Below are positions 8,206-16,861 of a DNA stretch of 64,000 nucleotides, in pieces (the stretch's first letter is position 1; the number at the start of each line of letters is the position of its first letter). The notes beneath the pieces were generated by a model. The model saw only the letters and a list, made by a program, of their open reading frames with translations. It ran no database searches and had not been told where the DNA came from. Both the position numbers and the translations under genes were made by a program. Origin of the DNA: Acidocella sp. (lineage in GTDB: Bacteria; Pseudomonadota; Alphaproteobacteria; Acetobacterales; Acetobacteraceae); contig JARLIK010000007.1 of the NCBI GenBank assembly GCA_031291755.1, positions 1 through 64,000 of the forward strand, in the 5' to 3' direction.

Positions 8206-9341
8206 GAGGCGGGGGTTGGCCTTGGCAGGAGGATGAATAATTTGCCTTGCTGCTGCATGCGGCCAGCGGTGGCCTCAGCATCGGGGCCGGAGCCGAAAAA
8301 GAGATCGGCGGCGCTGGCGCCGTGGATGCCGCCGCCGGTGTCCTGGGCGATGGTCAGGCGGTTTAACGGGTTGCCTGAGATGGGGTCGGTGGTGCTGACA
8401 AAGACAGGGGTGCCGAGCGGGATGTCAGCGTTATCAACGGCGAGTGAGCGCCCGGCGGTGACCGGGACGCCGAGTGTGCCGGGTGCGCCTTCATCATCAG
8501 GCAACGGACCCAAGGGGCGGAGGAACACGTAGCGGGAGTTTTGTTCCATGATGGCGGTGGCTTGGTCCGGATGGGCTTTCAGCCAGGCGCTGATGGTTTG
8601 GTAGCTGACATCGTTGGGTTGCAGGTCGCCTGCTGCGACCATGATGTGGCCGATGGGGACGTAGGGCTGGCCGTTTTGGCCGTCGAACCCGACGCGTAAA
8701 ATTGTGCCATTTTGCAGCATGATGCGGCCGGAGCCTTGGATTTGCAGCATGAAGGCGTCAACTGGGTCGGCAAGGTAGGCGGTGACAGGGGTTTTGCGGA
8801 CCAGGGCGCCGTGGTCGATGTCGGCCCGGGATAGGCTGGCCAAGGCGGGGTCAGCCGGTTTGGCGTAGAGCGGGACGGTGAAGCCGGGTTTGAGGTTTTT
8901 GGAGCCGGGATATTGTGGTTCGAAATAGCCGGTGATGAGGGCGTTGTCGCCGATCTGGTAGGCGGTGAAATAGGCGGTGAAATAGGCGCGGGCGGCGGTA
9001 TCGTCATTGGGGGGTACGGCTTCGGCACCGTTGCAGGCGTTTTGCCAGAGACCGGCCTGGCCGGCGGTTTGCTGGGCGTAGGGGTTGTCGCTGCCGCCGA
9101 GAGATTGATCAGCCGGCATGACCTGGATGATTTTGCAACTGCGCACGAACGTGGTGAGGGCGGCGGCGATGTTGTCGTCGGCCCAACCAGGGAGAGAGGT
9201 TAAGGGGATGGTGGTGAGCGAGGGGGCGCCGGGAGGCTGCTGGATCGCGCCGGTCTGGGGTTGCACGCAGCCGGCGAGGGCCAAGCATAGCGCGGCCGCG
9301 CTGCCGATGAGGCTGATTCGCGGGGACATGCTCACTGTCAT
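8202..9341 (-). CDS. mltA: Membrane-bound lytic murein transglycosylase A
   Basis: The 379-residue protein has a lipoprotein signal peptide with the lipobox LALAGC. The MltA barrel domain (VPLYAKPADP, IQGSGRIMLQNG, RVGFDGQNGQPY) follows, and a C-terminal 3D domain carries the catalytic Asp region (IAQDTGGGIHGASAADLFFG). It cleaves the MurNAc-GlcNAc bond of peptidoglycan, forming 1,6-anhydro ends, and acts at the inner face of the outer membrane. It lies directly downstream of the Tim44-like gene with touching stop and start codons; this TimA-MltA order is common in alphaproteobacteria, where an Smr-domain gene often follows. Here an Fe-S protein takes that place. Confidence 0.92.
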   Translation of the reverse strand: MTVSMSPRISLIGSAAALCLALAGCVQPQTGAIQQPPGAPSLTTIPLTSLPGWADDNIAAALTTFVRSCKIIQVMPADQSLGGSDNPYAQQTAGQAGLWQNACNGAEAVPPNDDTAARAYFTAYFTAYQIGDNALITGYFEPQYPGSKNLKPGFTVPLYAKPADPALASLSRADIDHGALVRKTPVTAYLADPVDAFMLQIQGSGRIMLQNGTILRVGFDGQNGQPYVPIGHIMVAAGDLQPNDVSYQTISAWLKAHPDQATAIMEQNSRYVFLRPLGPLPDDEGAPGTLGVPVTAGRSLAVDNADIPLGTPVFVSTTDPISGNPLNRLTIAQDTGGGIHGASAADLFFGSGPDAEATAGRMQQQGKLFILLPRPTPAS

Positions 9342-9342
9342 G

Positions 9343-10056
9343 TCAGCCGCTCCGGGCAGCGGCCAGACGCCAGACGGGGTCAGCGTTTTTTAGGGTGCGC
9401 TCGAAGGTCCAGAGATCGGTGATTTCGGTGACGGCCTCGGAGCCGGTGATGGGTTTGCCGGTGGAATCGAGCGTGACGTTTACCTGGTCAGAGACGAAGC
9501 GGACGATGATGGCGGCCTGGTTGGAGATCAGCTGGGCGTCTTCGATGGTGGCGGCGATGATGGATTTGATCTCGGTGCGGTGACGCTCGCCGGCGGCCTC
9601 GCGGGCGGCGATGGCGGACTCGAAGGTTTGATAGACTGAGGGGCTGAGCAGGCCCTGGAGGGTGGGGCGGTCACCGGCGGCGAAGGCGGTGACGATCATG
9701 CGGAAGGCGTTTTCAGCCCCGGCGAGGAAAATGGGGGGATCAAAATTAGGGTCGGCGTTGACGATTTCCATCAGGCGCTCGCCGAGGGCGGAGCGCGGGT
9801 CAGGCACCGCGCGGGTGCCGGGAGGCGGTGGGATGGGGCGGGAATCGAGGATGGGGCCGGTGGCGAAGCCTTGCATCTGGCCCTGCGGGATGGGGGGCTT
9901 TTCGAAGCCGACGCGCTTGCCGAGCACGCTGCGCAACCGCAGAATAAGGAATATCGCAATGGCGCCGAACAGGACGATGATGATTGGGAAACTGCCCAAG
10001 CCTTGTAATCCGCTGGTCTGCAACAATACCCCCTGGGCCAGATGATGGTAGAACAA
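9343..10056 (-). CDS. Tim44/TimA-like inner-membrane-anchored protein
   Basis: The 237-residue protein has one N-terminal transmembrane segment (FPIIIVLFGAIAIFLILRL, about residues 23-41) and a Pro-rich linker. A C-terminal Tim44-like domain follows (FDPPIFLAGAENAFRMIVTAFAAG and a beta-rich end ITDLWTFERTL). Bacterial Tim44 homologues are anchored in the inner membrane with the domain in the cytosol. In mitochondria Tim44 tethers Hsp70 to the import channel, while in alphaproteobacteria TimA function is less clear. The gene heads a minus-strand operon with mltA and the LutA-like gene and is divergent from a histidine phosphatase gene. Confidence 0.85.
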   Translation of the reverse strand: MFYHHLAQGVLLQTSGLQGLGSFPIIIVLFGAIAIFLILRLRSVLGKRVGFEKPPIPQGQMQGFATGPILDSRPIPPPPGTRAVPDPRSALGERLMEIVNADPNFDPPIFLAGAENAFRMIVTAFAAGDRPTLQGLLSPSVYQTFESAIAAREAAGERHRTEIKSIIAATIEDAQLISNQAAIIVRFVSDQVNVTLDSTGKPITGSEAVTEITDLWTFERTLKNADPVWRLAAARSG

Positions 10057-10100
10057 GACATACGGCGCTGCGCACGCTGCGGCAACTGAAGGGGTTTTGA

Positions 10101-10655
10101 ATGTATCTACTCCGCCATGGGCAGAGTTTGTTTAATCTGCATTTCACCGCGACCCGGCGTGACCCGGGAATTGAGGACCCGGAACTGACGGATTTGGGTT
10201 GGGAGCAGGCGGAGCAGGCGGCGGTTTGGCTGGCGGATAAGGCGATCACCAGGGTGATTATCTCGCCTTATACGAGGGCCTTGCAGACGGCTGAGCCGAT
10301 ATTGCGGGTGCATAACGTGCCGGTGGAGATTATGCATGAGGTGCGGGAGCGTTATGCGTTTTCCTGCGACGTGGGGCGGCACAAGGATGAGTTGGCGGTG
10401 GCGTTTCCGGCGCATGAGTTTGGGCATTTGCCGGAGCGCTGGTGGCCCGAGGAACATGAGACGGTTGAGGCGATCACCGCGCGGGCGGCGGTATTTCGGG
10501 CGGCGATGCGGGAGCGGGCTGATCAGGATACCACGCTGCTGGTGAGCCATTGGGCGTTTATTTTGACTTTGAGTGGTGTTTCGGCGGCTAATGGCGAGAT
10601 TATCGAGTATGATCCGGCAGCTTTGGCGCCGGAGCGGATTATCTGGCGGCCTTGA
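10101..10655 (+). CDS. Histidine phosphatase family protein
   Basis: The 184-residue protein starts with the phosphohistidine signature LLRHGQSLFN (His5). The second conserved Arg is in SPYTRALQTAEP, a Glu-containing central segment follows, and the second catalytic His is in VSHWAFI. These are the core residues of the phosphoglycerate-mutase-like phosphatase branch. It is probably a small cytosolic phosphatase of unknown substrate. It is followed closely by the N-formylglutamate amidohydrolase-like gene on the same strand. Confidence 0.85.
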   Translation: MYLLRHGQSLFNLHFTATRRDPGIEDPELTDLGWEQAEQAAVWLADKAITRVIISPYTRALQTAEPILRVHNVPVEIMHEVRERYAFSCDVGRHKDELAVAFPAHEFGHLPERWWPEEHETVEAITARAAVFRAAMRERADQDTTLLVSHWAFILTLSGVSAANGEIIEYDPAALAPERIIWRP

Positions 10656-10730
10656 GGCAAGGTGGCGCTTGGCGGAAGCGAAAAAACCTCTCAGACTGAT
10701 TACACAGTGATTGCCGGTTTGGGGGTTTGG

Positions 10731-11498
10731 ATGGGTTTACTGGCTGAAGGTGAGCCGCCGCCGTTCTGGGTTGAGAATGCCTCGGCCGAGAGCCGGTTTT
10801 TGCTGACCGCCGACCATGCCGGTCGGATGATACCGGCGTGTCTGGGAGATTTGGGGCTGCCGGCGGCAGAGTTGGAGCGCCATATTGCCTGGGATATCGG
10901 GATTGCGGAGGTGACGAGGCGGCTGGCGGCGGCGTTGGATGCGACGGCGGTGTTTCAGCGTTATTCGCGGCTGGTGATTGACTGTAATCGTCAACCGAGC
11001 GTGCCGAGCGCGTTTCCGAAGGTGAGCGAAGCGACGGTGATTCCGGGGAATGCGGCGTTGAGCGAGGCGGAAAAGTTGCAGCGTCAGCGTGAGATATTTG
11101 AGCCTTATCATGCCGGGATACGGAAATTGCTGGCGGGGTACGTGGGGCGCAAGCCGGTTTATGTGGCGATGCATAGTTTTACGCCGGTGTATTTAGGGGT
11201 GGCGCGGCCGATGCAGGTGGCGGTACTGTATCATCGCAATCCGGATCTATCGAGGATATTGGCGCAATTATTGCGGGCGGAGCCGGGTCTGGCGGTGGCG
11301 GAAAATGAGCCGTACCAAGTGAGTGATGAGACTGATTATGGCGTGCCGGTGCATGCCGAGGCTGGTGGTTTGGATTATGTCGAGATTGAGATACGCCAGG
11401 ATTTGATTGAAGATATGCAGGGTCAGTTAGAATGGGCGGCCAGGCTGGCGCGGCTGCTGCCGATGGCGACGGATAAATTGGAGGAGAGCAGGGCGTGA
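10731..11498 (+). CDS. N-formylglutamate amidohydrolase family protein
   Basis: The protein (255 residues from ATG 10731) has family hallmarks: LLTADHAGRMIP near the N-terminus, RYSRLVIDCNRQ in the middle, and VAMHSFTPVY followed by LYHRNPD. The family hydrolyses N-formyl-L-glutamate and related amides with a metal-dependent mechanism. The open frame extends upstream to a GTG at 10662 (278 residues), but the conserved region starts after the ATG at 10731, so I prefer the shorter form. It overlaps the next gene (isochorismatase-like) by 4 bases. No other hut genes are nearby, so a role in histidine breakdown is not supported by context. Confidence 0.82.
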   Translation: MGLLAEGEPPPFWVENASAESRFLLTADHAGRMIPACLGDLGLPAAELERHIAWDIGIAEVTRRLAAALDATAVFQRYSRLVIDCNRQPSVPSAFPKVSEATVIPGNAALSEAEKLQRQREIFEPYHAGIRKLLAGYVGRKPVYVAMHSFTPVYLGVARPMQVAVLYHRNPDLSRILAQLLRAEPGLAVAENEPYQVSDETDYGVPVHAEAGGLDYVEIEIRQDLIEDMQGQLEWAARLARLLPMATDKLEESRA

Positions 11499-12145
11499 AA
11501 CAGTTTGGACTGAACCGGAATGTTCCGGTGGTGGCCGGCCAGACCGCGCTGCTGGTGATCGATGTGCAGAATTATAATATGGAGAACGGCGGTGAATATG
11601 CCGGGATGGACGCCGGGGCCATTGAGCAGAAATATGGTTATTTTTTTCGTGAAATGCGCAGCCGGGCGATTCCAAATATTCAGAAATTGCAGGCGGCTAG
11701 CCGGAAGGTTGGAATTGAAGTGATGTTTGCCGTGATTGCGAGTCATACGGAAGATGGCCGGGATTTGAGTTTGGATTATAAGATTTCGAATATGTTTTGT
11801 TATAAGAATTCGTATGATGGACAGGTGCTGGCGGAGGTGGCGCCGGTTGGTGATGAGATTGTGTTGCCCAAGACGTCGTCATCGGTGTTTATTTCGACCA
11901 ATATTCATTACTTACTTGGAAATTTGGGCGTGAAGCAACTGATTATCGTGGGGGCACTGACAGACCAATGTGTAGATTCGGCGGTGCGTGATGCTTGCGA
12001 CCTGGGGTATCTGGTGACGGTGCCGACCGATGCGTGCGCGACGCAAAGCCGGGTGCGCCATGAGATGTCGCTGGCGAACAATTCTGGTTATTGCAGGCAG
12101 ATTACGACACAGGCGTTGCTGGCGGAGATTGCAGCCATTGGATAA
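11495..12145 (+). CDS. Isochorismatase-like cysteine hydrolase
   Basis: This 216-residue protein has the complete cysteine-hydrolase triad. The Asp is in LLVIDVQNYN, the Lys is in VLPKTSSSVF, and the Cys is in ALTDQCVDSAVRDACDLGY. The cis-peptide region before the cysteine is typical of the family. Members hydrolyse isochorismate, nicotinamide, N-carbamoyl compounds or ureidoacrylate; the substrate here is not evident. It starts with GTG inside the end of the N-formylglutamate amidohydrolase-like gene, so the two amide hydrolases are probably translationally coupled and may act in one nitrogen-compound pathway. Confidence 0.85.
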   Translation: MKQFGLNRNVPVVAGQTALLVIDVQNYNMENGGEYAGMDAGAIEQKYGYFFREMRSRAIPNIQKLQAASRKVGIEVMFAVIASHTEDGRDLSLDYKISNMFCYKNSYDGQVLAEVAPVGDEIVLPKTSSSVFISTNIHYLLGNLGVKQLIIVGALTDQCVDSAVRDACDLGYLVTVPTDACATQSRVRHEMSLANNSGYCRQITTQALLAEIAAIG

Positions 12146-14678
12146 AGTGCCGGTAAAGCGGGTTGTAAAGGCCAAATCAACGGTTGGGCCGAAGAATGTT
12201 CAGCGCGATGTGAAGGGGTTTCTTGACCGGATCGATGAGGCTTCGGTTGAGGGTTGGGCCTATGATGCCAATGCGCCGCATGACAGACTGAAATTGCGGG
12301 TGCTGATTGATGGCGTTGTTGTTGATGTGGTGAGTTGTGATCGGCCGCGTGATGACGTGGCGAGCTTGAATTTGCCGGATTCGCAGGTGGGATTTTTTTA
12401 TACGATTCCGCTGTTGTACCAAGATGGTATGCGGCATGTTCTGCAGTTTGCGACGGTGGAGGGGGTTCGTATTACGTTGGCCTCGCGCAGCGGAATGGCG
12501 ATGCCGGAGCTGCATTTTTGTCTGACCAGGCAGAGTTATATTGAAGGCTGCATGGATGGGCTGGTGGATGGGTTGATCCAGGGCTGGGCGTTGAATATCG
12601 ACCGGCGAGGGAAATTTAAATCGGGCGGGGTCAAGATCCTGGTTTGCGCAAGCGGCGTGCCGGTGGCGGAGGTGGTGGCGGACCAGTACCGGGGTGATGT
12701 GGCGGAAGCGTTGCAGGCTGATGGGGCTTGCGGGTTTTCATTTTCACCGCCGAGCGAATTGCGCTCTGGCCGGCGGCTGGTGTTGTCGTTCTACGGGATG
12801 CCGGGCCGGCATGAATTGCGCAATAGCCCGATTGAGGTGACGTTTCCGGGTGATACCGAGCGGCAGCGGATTCAGACGCTGATTTCACGGGCGGATGAGT
12901 TGTTTACCTACGCGTATCATCTGCGGCGTGAGTTGATGGCGGCGTTGCCGGGCGAGCGGTACATGCTGAGTGATTATGTGTTCTGGGCTAAGAAGTCGCT
13001 GCCGCTGGCACCGGCGCGGGCGGCGATGAAATACGGCGCGATGCCGGAGGTGGCGCCGTTGATTTCGATTGTTTGTCCGGTTTATCAGCCCGACATCGGG
13101 GAGTTTTTGACGACGATCGATTCTGTTTGCGCGCAGAGCTATCAAAACTGGGAATTGATTTTGGTTGACGATGGCAGCAAGAACAAGAGTTTGACTGATA
13201 CGATTGAGCGGCTGGTGGCGCATGAGCCGCGGATTAAATGTTTTGTGCTGCGCGATAATGCCGGGATTAGTGCGGCGACCAATAAAGCCATGAAGAGCGC
13301 CAAAGGGCAGTTTATTGGGTTTCTGGATCATGATGACGTGCTGGAGTCATCGGCGTTGGAGATTATGGTGCGGGCGCAGCATGCGACGGGTGCGAAGCTG
13401 CTGTATTCGGACGAGGATAAGATTGACCGGATGGGGGGGCTTTCAGAGCCGCATTTCAAGCCGGATTTTAACTACCGGTTTTTATTGGAACTGAATTATA
13501 TTTGTCATTTTGTGATGATCGAGAGTGTGACAGCCAGGAAGATCGGGGTGTTGAACAGTCTGTTCGATGGTGCACAGGACCATGATTTTCTGTTGCGGGC
13601 GACGGAGGTTTTGGAGCCTTCGGAGATTCATCATGTGGCGGAAGTGTTATATCATTGGCGCAAGTCTGCGACGTCAAGCGCGGCGTGGGGGGCGGCCAAG
13701 CCGAACGCCGGGCATGCGGGGCAACTGGCGGTGAGCGCGCATTTGAACCGCCGGCAGTTGGGTGCGCATGTGAAGAAGCGCGGTGAGTTGACATGTTATC
13801 AGGTGAATTGGGAGCCTCCGGTGGAGATGCGAAAGCAGACCGGGGTTTCGATATTGATTCCGTTTAGGGACCATATTGAGCAGACGCGGGCCTGCGTGGA
13901 GGCGATACGCAAATATACCAAGGATGTGAATTACGAGATTATCCTGCTGGATAATTGGTCATCGGGCGGAGTGGCAGAGGCGTTTTGTGTTGAGCAAGCG
14001 AATTTGCCGAAGACGCAGGTGATCAGGATTGCCCAGCCGTTTAATTATTCGTTGTTGAATAATATTGGGGCGAAGCAGGCGCGGTATGAGTTTTTGCTGT
14101 TCATGAACAACGATGTGTTTGTGAAAAATCCCGATTGGCTGAAAATTATGCTGAATGAATGCTTGGTGAATGACAAGGTTGCGGCTGTGGGCGTGAAATT
14201 ATTGTATCAGAATGGTACGATTCAGCATGCCGGGGTGGTGTTGGGTGTTGGCGGGGTGGCGGACCATGCGTTTCGTGGGCAGCCCGGTAACACGCCAGGT
14301 TATGTGATGCGGGCGATGGCCGCGCAGGAGATTTCGGCGGTGACGGCAGCCTGCATGCTGGTGCGTAAGGTGGCGTTTGATGAGGTCTCGGGGTTCGATG
14401 AGACGGATCTGGCGGTGGCGTTCAATGATGTCGATCTGTGTATGAAGCTGACGGGCGCCGGGTGGCAGATTATTTACACGCCGGATGTGGTGCTGGAGCA
14501 CCATGAGAGCATGAGTCGGGGCAGCGATTTGAACGAGGGCAAGATTTCAAGATTCATGCTGGAAAACAAGGTGATGCATTTGCGATATGAAACGGTCTTG
14601 CCGAACGATCCGTTTTATAACCAGCATTTTTCGCGCGAAGGCGGCGTGTACCGCGAATTGCGGGTGTTAGAGCCTTAA
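12138..14678 (+). CDS. Large glycosyltransferase with duplicated N-terminal module and two GT2 domains
   Basis: The protein has 846 residues from TTG 12138 (GGAG about 10 bases upstream; GTG 12147 is an alternative). It has a two-copy N-terminal module: GFLDRIDEASVEGWAYD and the related GCMDGLVDGLIQGWALN, each followed by beta-rich sequence. A first GT2 domain begins near residue 307 (LISIVCPVYQPD, LVDDGS, FLDHDDVL) and a second near residue 567 (GVSILIPFRD, LLFMNNDVF). The DxD-like DHDD supports sugar-nucleotide binding. The two domains suggest a polymerase or bifunctional transferase for surface polysaccharide, acting at the inner membrane. The frame is open further upstream but that part lies inside the isochorismatase gene. 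It is the last host gene before the phage-like element. Confidence 0.85.
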   Translation: MDKVPVKRVVKAKSTVGPKNVQRDVKGFLDRIDEASVEGWAYDANAPHDRLKLRVLIDGVVVDVVSCDRPRDDVASLNLPDSQVGFFYTIPLLYQDGMRHVLQFATVEGVRITLASRSGMAMPELHFCLTRQSYIEGCMDGLVDGLIQGWALNIDRRGKFKSGGVKILVCASGVPVAEVVADQYRGDVAEALQADGACGFSFSPPSELRSGRRLVLSFYGMPGRHELRNSPIEVTFPGDTERQRIQTLISRADELFTYAYHLRRELMAALPGERYMLSDYVFWAKKSLPLAPARAAMKYGAMPEVAPLISIVCPVYQPDIGEFLTTIDSVCAQSYQNWELILVDDGSKNKSLTDTIERLVAHEPRIKCFVLRDNAGISAATNKAMKSAKGQFIGFLDHDDVLESSALEIMVRAQHATGAKLLYSDEDKIDRMGGLSEPHFKPDFNYRFLLELNYICHFVMIESVTARKIGVLNSLFDGAQDHDFLLRATEVLEPSEIHHVAEVLYHWRKSATSSAAWGAAKPNAGHAGQLAVSAHLNRRQLGAHVKKRGELTCYQVNWEPPVEMRKQTGVSILIPFRDHIEQTRACVEAIRKYTKDVNYEIILLDNWSSGGVAEAFCVEQANLPKTQVIRIAQPFNYSLLNNIGAKQARYEFLLFMNNDVFVKNPDWLKIMLNECLVNDKVAAVGVKLLYQNGTIQHAGVVLGVGGVADHAFRGQPGNTPGYVMRAMAAQEISAVTAACMLVRKVAFDEVSGFDETDLAVAFNDVDLCMKLTGAGWQIIYTPDVVLEHHESMSRGSDLNEGKISRFMLENKVMHLRYETVLPNDPFYNQHFSREGGVYRELRVLEP

Positions 14679-14684
14679 GGCTGG

Positions 14685-15014
14685 TTAGCTGCGGGCGAGG
14701 CGGCGTGCGGTGAGGACCAGGAGGCGGCGGTCTTCGGTTGAGCAGGCCCGGTAGAGCCGCACCAGGGCAAGTTCATCGCCCTGTAGGGAGCCGGTTTCGC
14801 CGGAGACAAGGTAGCCGAGCGAGGTATTCAGCACCTTGGCGATTCGTTCCATATTATCACGAACTTGGCCGGCACGGTCGGTCTCCCACTGGGCGATCGC
14901 GGAGCGGGAGACGCTTAGTTTGGCGGCAAATTCGTCTTGGGTGAGGTTAGCGGCAAGCCTAAGTGCACGGATGCGAGCGCCTACGGATTCGGGGGGTACA
15001 GGTCTTTTTGCCAT
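14685..15014 (-). CDS. XRE-family HTH regulator, probable phage repressor
   Basis: The 109-residue protein has a lambda-repressor-like HTH (ARIRALRLAANLTQDEFAAK, then LSVSRSAIAQWETDR; about residues 12-46) and a short helical C-terminal part without a protease domain. It is divergent from the HTH gene at 15118, with a 103-base gap that contains a 9-base inverted repeat flanking a TTGACA hexamer. This is the arrangement of a lysogeny switch, with this protein probably repressing rightward transcription. Because no LexA/CI-like autoproteolysis domain is present, induction would need another mechanism. Confidence 0.8.
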   Translation of the reverse strand: MAKRPVPPESVGARIRALRLAANLTQDEFAAKLSVSRSAIAQWETDRAGQVRDNMERIAKVLNTSLGYLVSGETGSLQGDELALVRLYRACSTEDRRLLVLTARRLARS

Positions 15015-15050
15015 AATTGCCTTTATAACACGGGCGTTCGCATGACGCCA

Positions 15051-15090
15051 TGTTAGTATTTATTGACAATTATAGTTAAACATACTAACA
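15051..15090. promoter_or_regulatory. Candidate repressor operator/promoter region
   Basis: The arms TGTTAGTAT (15051-15059) and ATACTAACA (15082-15090) form a perfect 9-base inverted repeat, and a TTGACA hexamer (15063-15068) lies between them on the plus strand. The region is the divergent gap between the XRE gene and the plus-strand HTH gene, so the repeat is the natural candidate for the repressor binding site. Arms separated by 22 bases would place half-sites about three helical turns apart, which could suit two dimers or cooperative binding. Confidence 0.6.
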
Positions 15091-15117
15091 AAATACCATC
15101 AAATAAGGGAGGATGGT

Positions 15118-15537
15118 ATGCCGCCAGCAAGACGATGGACGGAAGAGGCGGATCAGGCGATCCGGCAAATGCGTGGTAACGGGCAGACTTGGTCGGCAAT
15201 TGGATTATGTCTGGGACTGTCTAGGAATACGGTGATCGAGCGCGGCCGGCGGTTGTGTGCTTTGGCGCCTAAGCGGATTTTGATGGCACCGGTTGCAAGA
15301 ATTGTCTCGGATGATCCGAACAGAGGGGCGTTGCCGGCCGGGCATCCGCTGACATGGGGGTTGCTGTCGGATCAGCCGTTTCCAACCCCTGATGGGCAAC
15401 GCGGAGATTTTTTTGAAGGAGAGTCAAGCGTGGTGAGGCCGCTCATGCGGCGGGAGGCGGTGGATGCTGCTGTGCAGCGCGTGAGGCAGGATGATGCGGG
15501 CAATTACAGGTTGCGGCCGGGCGTATTGTTATTTTAA
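15118..15537 (+). CDS. Small HTH protein, first gene of the phage rightward operon
   Basis: The 139-residue protein begins with a helix-turn-helix-like region (RRWTEEADQAIRQMRGNG, then TWSAIGLCLGLSRNTVIERG) that resembles the Trp-containing N-terminal DNA-binding domain of GcrA-like or Myb-like regulators. The rest shows no motif I recognise. AAGGGAGG lies 5 bases before the ATG, a very strong ribosome-binding site. Being the first gene divergent from the repressor, it is likely an early regulator (Cro-like or activator). A small-terminase role cannot be excluded, since an HTH is also typical there, but the terminase large subunit is 2.2 kb away. Confidence 0.65.
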   Translation: MPPARRWTEEADQAIRQMRGNGQTWSAIGLCLGLSRNTVIERGRRLCALAPKRILMAPVARIVSDDPNRGALPAGHPLTWGLLSDQPFPTPDGQRGDFFEGESSVVRPLMRREAVDAAVQRVRQDDAGNYRLRPGVLLF

Positions 15538-15679
15538 ATAACAAATTTGTTCCGGTATTGGTAGTTGAAACGAGATTTCGTCTAACATGCCGTGCCGCTA
15601 ACAGGACAGCCATGCATGGATTGGTGGTTAGGACAGTGCTTGCTGTGATTTCGTGATCAAAAAAGGAAGGAATACTGCC

Positions 15680-16180
15680 ATGAATCGGATTCGCCATATT
15701 GAATTTTGTCAGCCGGCTGCAGGAATAACCGATAAGACGGAAAAGTTATTATGCAGTAGCAAAATAGCTGAGATTGATGCGGTGAGCGTGGTGGCGCGGC
15801 TTGAGGCTGCGGGGGCGACACTGCTGGCGATGCCGGGGCAAGGGTATTCGACGGGGCTGCGGCAGATGCGGTTTGATATCGTGCATACGGCGCTGGAGGC
15901 GTATGGTTGGGAGGCGCCGCCATTGCGGGCGCCGTCACCAGGCGCGGTGGCAATTTCAGAGATGGATGAGGTTTTTGGCTGGCTGCGGTTCATCCCGGAT
16001 GGTCATTACGTGATGCGCCGCGTGGTGGGGGCGCGGGCCTTGGTACATCCTCTAACAGGCCGGTATTTGTTCACATGGCGGCGGCTGGCAGCGACTTTGG
16101 GAGCCGATCATAAGTCGGTGCAGAGGTGGCATGGCCAAGGGGTTGCGATGGTAGTGAGCGCTCTGCGGGCCGCCGGCTAG
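15680..16180 (+). CDS. DUF6362-like phage protein
   Basis: The 166-residue protein has a pattern I associate with the DUF6362 family of alphaproteobacterial prophages: VVARLEAAGATLLAMPGQGY, then EAYGWEAPPLRAPSPGAV, MDEVFGWLRFI, and a C-terminal HTH-like LAATLGADHKSVQRWHGQG. A DNA-binding role is possible from the last segment, but no function is established. The ATG at 15680 is preceded by GGAAGG; a GTG further upstream (15653) is less convincing. It follows the small HTH gene after a 142-base gap and converges on a membrane-protein gene, overlapping it by 4 bases. Confidence 0.6.
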   Translation: MNRIRHIEFCQPAAGITDKTEKLLCSSKIAEIDAVSVVARLEAAGATLLAMPGQGYSTGLRQMRFDIVHTALEAYGWEAPPLRAPSPGAVAISEMDEVFGWLRFIPDGHYVMRRVVGARALVHPLTGRYLFTWRRLAATLGADHKSVQRWHGQGVAMVVSALRAAG

Positions 16181-16689
16181 TTGTTCGCCGGTTGGCTATC
16201 ATGGATTTGTTTGACGCGAGCGTTGAGGGCCGCGACGGCTTGCGCGAGCGTTTCATGCGGGGTGACGTAGGGCGGGCCAAAGACCAGCCGATGGCGGCCG
16301 GGCTTGGGGTGGTGCTGGTGGGTGTCCACGATTAGGGCGCGCCGCATCAATTGGACGGCGGCGATATGTTCGAGCGCGAACACTTGCGCGTTGTTGGAGG
16401 CCGGTGTGGGCAGGAAGGTGACACCGTCAGGGGTGATGCGCGCACGCGGGCGGGGCTGTTTGTCGGCATGGTAGCGCTTTTGCGCGGCAGCGGCGGCCAG
16501 GGCGGTGACGATGCCCGCGATGGCCAGAGCTCCTGAGGCGATGCCGAGCAGCAAGTTTGGGATGCCCGCCATGGCGAATAGGTAAGGTCCGCTGAGGCTG
16601 ATCAGCACGACCAGGGCGGCCAGAAAAACCGGCGGATTGGCGGCAGATGGGCCGGCGATGAGATCTGTGGCGGGAAATTGTATGGTCAT
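16177..16689 (-). CDS. Small membrane protein of unknown function (possible cargo gene)
   Basis: The 170-residue protein has two hydrophobic segments (about residues 20-44 and 47-70) and then a soluble part with alternating beta-like sequence (ITPDGVTFLPTP, ALEHIAAVQLMRRALIVDT), like small PH-like or DUF-type membrane proteins. I do not recognise the family. It is on the minus strand against all the surrounding phage genes, which is typical of a moron: a gene carried by a prophage with its own promoter and expressed in the lysogen. It could equally be host DNA left within the element. Confidence 0.55.
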   Translation of the reverse strand: MTIQFPATDLIAGPSAANPPVFLAALVVLISLSGPYLFAMAGIPNLLLGIASGALAIAGIVTALAAAAAQKRYHADKQPRPRARITPDGVTFLPTPASNNAQVFALEHIAAVQLMRRALIVDTHQHHPKPGRHRLVFGPPYVTPHETLAQAVAALNARVKQIHDSQPANN

Positions 16690-16861
16690 GGTTACCGTGA
16701 GTGGCGGGAGGCGTTGAGGGGTTTGGGCCTAGCTTCAGCCATTGTTGGCATAATAACAACATGTAATTCCTTGGAACTGTGGCAATTTTACAATTTCGGA
16801 GGGCAGCGCTGTTTGTTAAACTTATTCAATTGTTAATGGGCTGAGGGTAATTTTTCTGTCT

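Noticed and set aside
16747-16772. A possible dif site (TTGGCATAATAACAACATGTAA) in the gap before the beta-barrel gene
   Set aside because: The left half resembles a XerC arm (GGCATAA), but the right half does not match a XerD arm at any allowed spacing.
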